NCBI GenBank assembly: GCA_947471745.1
Contig: CANJKZ010000010.1
Coordinates: forward strand, 5,513,001 to 5,577,000
Source: Closterium sp. Naga37s-1
Taxonomy: Eukaryota; Streptophyta; Zygnematophyceae; Desmidiales; Closteriaceae
Direction: 5' to 3'
Length of the DNA: 64,000 bases
Of this stretch, positions 60,270 to 64,000 are shown one piece after another. The position numbers and the translations under genes were made by a program. Position 1 is the stretch's first letter, and every line of letters begins with the position of its first letter. The notes beneath the pieces were generated by a model. The model saw nothing but the letters and a program-made list of their open reading frames with translations. It searched no databases and was not told the DNA's origin.

Positions 60270-60682
60270 TGTCGAAACACTAAGACACAAAAGAAACGAA
60301 GTATAACGAATCACCGGCGAGTCAACCCTCGGAGGTTGAAAGTAACTGTTGGAGGTTACGCGAAAGTCAAAGGTCAGCGACCTTTGACCTGACAAAGTAC
60401 AGCGCGACAGCAAGGACAAACAACTGACTCGGTATTGAGCAGTTGCCCGAGTCGTCACTGTATCGAACCGCAACAGCAATAGTAAAACGGTTATTAACTG
60501 TATCTCTTCGTATTCCTTGCACTCTTATAAAAAGCTTGTATCTCTTTGTTTTAATCAACTTACTTTGCCCTCACATACTAGCGCAAGGTGGTTCACAACT
60601 CTTTAATTAACGCTTCCGCTACTACACCAACTCTACCCAGAGTTCACCCCTGCAAAGATCCTAAGGGTTTTTCAGCCCAACA
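60270..60682 (+). repeat. 5' LTR of element I
   Basis: About 413 bp ending CAGCCCAACA, directly followed by primer site TGGTATGAGAGC (60683-60694). That primer site is the same as in element E. The 5' edge is placed at TGTCGAAACAC, where gypsy homology stops; 60265 is an alternative. Confidence 0.65.
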
Positions 60683-60737
60683 TGGTATGAGAGCTATCAG
60701 GGGGAATTCAACTTCTATACCGACAACATCAACAAGC

Positions 60738-61343
60738 ATGGCTACACAAAAGGAAAGGAGCAACTCCAACGGCTCCCAGGGCACTACTCCTACTCCACCT
60801 CCTGCCTCTGGCCTACAGACAGAGGAGGGCACAGCAACAAGACCCAGAGCAACATCTACCGAGACTCCCGCGAATCAACCTGCAAACTTCGACCAGAGCA
60901 TGATGGAGAAGTTTTTCTCCTTCATGTCCTTCTACGAGCAACACCAGCAATCGGCACCTGCGCAGTCACACAACAGCAACAACAACGGAGCAACACCCAT
61001 GAGTCTCGACGGCTCATCATATGCACGAGGAAATCAACAACAGCAGCCTACCTTTGCTCCGTACGAGCGCGGGTCTATCAGCTTTATGCCACACCCACAG
61101 CCTTCACCTGGACAAGAAAAATCACTGGACGCATTACAAGTTCAGTCGCAGTTCGCACACGTTCTGAAGATGCAGACGTCAAGACCCTTCGATGGAAAGG
61201 ACTTCTTCACCTGGTCGTTCGAGTTCGAGCTGATGATGGAAGGCGCGCAGATACTCGGGTTCTTCGACGGGTCTCTGCCATACCCAACAAACGGCACACA
61301 GTACGAGAAGCAACAGTACACCTATCGTACACGATCCTACTGA
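60738..61343 (+). CDS. Gag N-terminal part of element I
   Basis: The true start is probably MATQKERSNSNGSQGTTPTP at 60738, 44 bp after the primer site (the ORF extends upstream to 60588 into the LTR). It is Ser/Thr/Gln-rich, then MEKFFSFMSFYEQHQQS, MSLDGSSYARGNQQQQP, VLKMQTSRPFDGKDFFTW and FELMMEGAQILGFFDGSLPY, the copia capsid start. It ends out of frame (RTRSY). A single indel near 61317-61324 separates it from the continuation YLSYTILLRNITPTQQQ in the next frame. Confidence 0.85.
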   Translation: MATQKERSNSNGSQGTTPTPPPASGLQTEEGTATRPRATSTETPANQPANFDQSMMEKFFSFMSFYEQHQQSAPAQSHNSNNNGATPMSLDGSSYARGNQQQQPTFAPYERGSISFMPHPQPSPGQEKSLDALQVQSQFAHVLKMQTSRPFDGKDFFTWSFEFELMMEGAQILGFFDGSLPYPTNGTQYEKQQYTYRTRSY

Positions 61344-63718
61344 GGAATATCACCCCGACTCAACAGCAAAACATAAGGTCTTACCGAGGTTACGGCAACT
61401 CCGCGGAGCTCGCGTACAACCACCTGAAGAGCCTGTATCAAGCAACAGACAGCGTAAGCCAAAGTCGGTTAATGGCGCAACTGACAACGGTTGAAATGAA
61501 ACGAGGGGAGAAAGGAATGGCGTATATCAGTCGATGTCGCGAGTTGCGCGACAAGCTTCTTCGATGCGGAGGGTCGATCTCTGAAGACGCCTTCGTGACA
61601 GTCATCATCGGCGGCCTCGGTCCTCAATGGCGCGCCACAAAGGCCATTCTCCGAGCTCACGGAAGAATCTCCGAAGCAGCGCTCTGCGCCGAAATCCACG
61701 CCGAGCAGCAAGACATGGACCTGCAAGAAGAACGACACAAAAAGAAGACATCAGCACCGGAATTCGCGTTCCACACTCAGCGACGCTACAACAACAACAA
61801 CAACCGGCAGCAACAAGCGAAGCCAGTACCTCCGTTCTGCCACATCTGCAAAACTTCAGGACACCCGCGTACGCACTGCCCAAATCGTCAACAGTCAACA
61901 ACTCCACAGCGACAACTTCGACCTTCAAGCAGCCAAATCGCCTCAACGCAAGCAAATCCCACGACCCAGATTCAAGCCTCAACGACTTCAACGGGACAAC
62001 CTGCACAAGGAGCAAGAAACATCGTCAGCTGCATGGCAAATCTGAGTGACTCCTGCATCACCGAGTCACCACCACACTACTCACCGGAAGAACAACTCGA
62101 CGAAACCACACCCCGCCGCGAGTCACTTCAGCCGAACCCGACATACGCCGCCATCGCCCAAAGCGAACCATCCGGAAAGGACACATGGTTCTTGGACAGT
62201 TGCTGCGGACAGCACATGTGCTCCTCGGGACGCTTCGTTCAACGAGAACACCAACTTCAACGCGAAGTTGTCATTACAGTCGCCAACAATCAGAACCTGC
62301 GAACACGACGACAAGGCGTAGTTCAACTTCAGTCAAGGGAAACAAACGTTATACTGCAGATGTCAAAAGTACTAATCGCGGAGGGACTCGGCTACAACTT
62401 ACTAAGCGTCAGTCAGCTAATGGCGAAAGGGATTCACCTCGAAGCAGACAGCACCACCCAAGAATTCAAGCTGTATCACGGGAGAGGAGGACTTTACATC
62501 GGCAAGGCGGTCCTCAAGAACAACGTCTTCGTTCTTGACTTCGTTCCTGATCTTGGCACCGCCGACAGCGACGCCATCGTTAACTTCACCAACTGGACAC
62601 ACCCTCCAGACCTTGATCCAGACTTCAGTCCAGAAGGCTTCTGGTATTCACACACCATCCGTGAAGCAGAAAGAACAAGGGCGTTAGCAACAATTCAGAC
62701 AACATCGACAGCAGCAGAGACAACATCGGCAGCAGCAGAGACAACATCGGCAGCAGCAGAGACAACATCGGCAGCAGCAGAGACAACATCGGCAGTAGCA
62801 GAACCATCAACGGCAGCAGCAGGAACGTCAACACCAATTGCTGGTCCTTCAACGACACCGCTCCTCATCGACGACACACCACCGACACCCGCGCAACAAC
62901 TACACCCAGCACCACGAGAAGTTCATCGTAGCGCCAACTTCACCGCCAACTTCTACTCCAACTCCGATATGTACCGACGATCACCTGGACATCGCGCCGA
63001 CGAAAGCACCTGGCACGCAAGGATGGGACACCCAAGCAACACAGTATTAAACAATACGATAAGAGCAGGAGTACTCGACAATAACTCACTCCTACTGACC
63101 TACGGACGAGAACTTCAACGAGTACGCGGAACGTGCTTCACCTGCCCTGAAGGTGACTTACCACATCGACCGTTTGCGTCTCATCACAACCCGAGCGCAC
63201 CCGCGTACGCACCACTCGAGAAGGTGTATAGCGACATCCTGTACAATCGGGAACCAGGACAAGTAATATACAACTATACAATCACCTTCATCGACGCCGC
63301 CACCCGTTACGTCTGGCACCTAAACCTCCCTAGCCGCGACATGGCATTCGCAGCCTTCGTTGCCTGGCTACCAGTAGTAGAGAGAGAATCGGGTGTGAAA
63401 CTGAAAAGCTTCCAGTCAGACGGAGGAGGAGAATACACCTCTCAGCGATTCAAGCAGTACCTGGCGGAAAGGGGAATCAAGCGGCTCATCTCCCTTCCCT
63501 ACGCCCATCAGCAGCAAGGTGTAGCAGAAAGAATGAACAGGACCTTGCAGAACAGCATGCGCAAACTGTTACGTGGCATGCGGCTACCCAACCACCAGTG
63601 GCCTGCGGCAATGAACCACGCCGTCATGCTGCACAACTTGCTCTCGTCATCATCGCTTCCAAACAACGCATCACCGCATCTGCTAGCTCCCAGAGGTTTT
63701 TCCAGAAGTTGCTGGTAA
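61330..63718 (+). CDS. Gag-protease-integrase of element I (truncated)
   Basis: The frame is open from YLSYTILLRN; the first Met is at 61472. It carries a canonical zinc knuckle C-X2-C-X4-H-X4-C (FCHICKTSGHPRTHC, about 61837-61881). The protease site is WFLDSCCGQHMCSS, where DSGA/DSGC is usual, so Gly is replaced by Cys. Four or more ETTSAAA repeats follow (62697-62800), then WHARMGHPSNTVLNN and CFTCPEGDLPHRPF. Integrase has VYSDILYN, FQSDGGGEYTSQRF and HQQQGVAERMNRTL (D, D, E). The last dozen residues or so (APRGFSRSCW) read into element K. Confidence 0.87.
62697..62812 (+). repeat. 21-bp tandem repeat in element I
   Basis: About five copies of ACAACATCGGCAGCAGCAGAG, coding ETTSAAA, in the linker between protease and integrase. 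In frame, so it is a length-variable spacer. Confidence 0.85.
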
Positions 63719-64000
63719 ACTTCGTGTCCCTGTCGCTGATAATCGCTGCTGGTATCCCGTGCAGGCGAACAACGGCTGCGATGAACAGACGAGCAGTCTC
63801 CTCGGCTGAGATCGACTTTTTGCACGCAGCGAAGTGTGCCAACTTCGTCAGCCTGTCAACGACGACCATCACCGCGTCGTTACCCCCAGGGTTCGAAGGT
63901 AACCCTGTGACGAAGTCCATGGTAACCTGCTGCCAGGCGCGCTCGGGCGGTGGTATCGGCTGCAATTGACCCGCCTTCCGCTTCCTCGAGCTCTTCATCA
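63683..64000 (-). CDS. Integrase core of element K (partial)
   Basis: Minus-strand frame, open past the window edge: GQLQPIPPPERAWQQVTMDF and VTGLPSNPGGNDAVMVVVDR (first catalytic Asp in MDF), then IPAAIISDRDTKFTSNFWKN (second Asp), ending LWELA at the breakpoint. This is Ty3/gypsy integrase. The downstream residues DAVMRCLEAMM belong to element I read backwards. The Glu of the DDE triad is in the lost segment. Confidence 0.85.

Larger units (their letters stand above)
60270..63682 (+). mobile_element. Ty1/copia element I, 5' half only
   Basis: LTR, primer site, gag, protease and most of integrase are present. Homology stops around 63680 (LPNNASPHLL), where minus-strand gypsy integrase of element K starts. 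Reverse transcriptase, RNase H and the 3' LTR are absent. The coding sequence has one clear frameshift. It is closely related to, and much better preserved than, element E. Confidence 0.82.
59160..64000 (-). mobile_element. Ty3/gypsy chromovirus K, interrupted by copia element I (runs off window)
   Basis: In minus sense: integrase core (63683-64000), interrupted by element I (about 60265-63682), then integrase C-terminus with chromodomain (59527-60264), polypurine tract (59479-59520) and 3' LTR (59160-59478). The 5' part, with gag and pol, is beyond the right edge. Roughly 45 codons of integrase are missing between the two halves, so the junction with I involved a deletion. Confidence 0.8.

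Overview
This window is nuclear DNA of a green, photosynthetic eukaryote. The only recognisable host gene is a three-exon psbR-like gene (58021-58625), whose product is a chloroplast photosystem II subunit found only in the green lineage. Several retroelement primer-binding sites (TGGTATCAGAGC) match the 3' end of plant initiator tRNA-Met. One gene in 64 kb and the dense transposon load suggest a large, repeat-rich genome, perhaps a streptophyte alga, but the species cannot be fixed from the sequence alone. Nothing bacterial was seen.  Layout. 1-9177: the end of an LTR with a small gag remnant, a Gly/Pro/Ala-coding minisatellite block (0.96-3.06 kb), a pyrimidine tract, a CA/CG microsatellite, a reversed gag relic, a short MITE, and a deleted non-autonomous copia derivative (element J, 7740-8891). 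9178-16669: element A, a full-length minus-strand Ty1/copia element with identical 132-bp LTRs and target duplication GTAGC. 16899-17379: a 481-bp inverted-repeat MITE. 17539-57358: one old, decayed plus-strand copia element (E) expanded to about 40 kb by serial insertions. These are a 345-bp TRIM/SMART element (17992-18336), truncated minus-strand copia C (19634-25303) carrying a solo TRIM LTR, plus-strand copia B (26832-33596), minus-strand copia H with long LTRs (34466-40134) carrying a solo LTR, and minus-strand copia F (40383-54687), which is itself split by copia G (41326-48308). Matching 5-bp target duplications support most of these joins. 58021-58625: psbR. 59160-64000: a minus-strand Ty3/gypsy chromovirus (K), cut by a 5'-half copia element (I) related to E.  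Elements A, B, C, F, G and J belong to one copia superfamily. They have very short LTRs (127-135 bp; 173 bp in J), a long GC-rich repetitive leader (0.4-1.1 kb) between primer-binding site and gag, a GGGCCCAC motif soon after the primer site, and the polypurine tract TATGGGGGTG. Where coding is present, Gag has a polyglycine tract and an unusual C-X13-C-X3/4-H-X4-C knuckle, and low-complexity repeats join integrase to reverse transcriptase. A and G look youngest (LTRs identical), then F (1 of 129 differs), B (4 of 132), H and finally E.  The most unusual object is the TRIM element. Its LTR-to-primer-site junction contains perfect Pol III A and B boxes 36 nt apart and can fold like a tRNA. Two of the three differences between its LTRs are a compensating base-pair change in one stem. 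A diverged solo LTR of the same family lies in element C.
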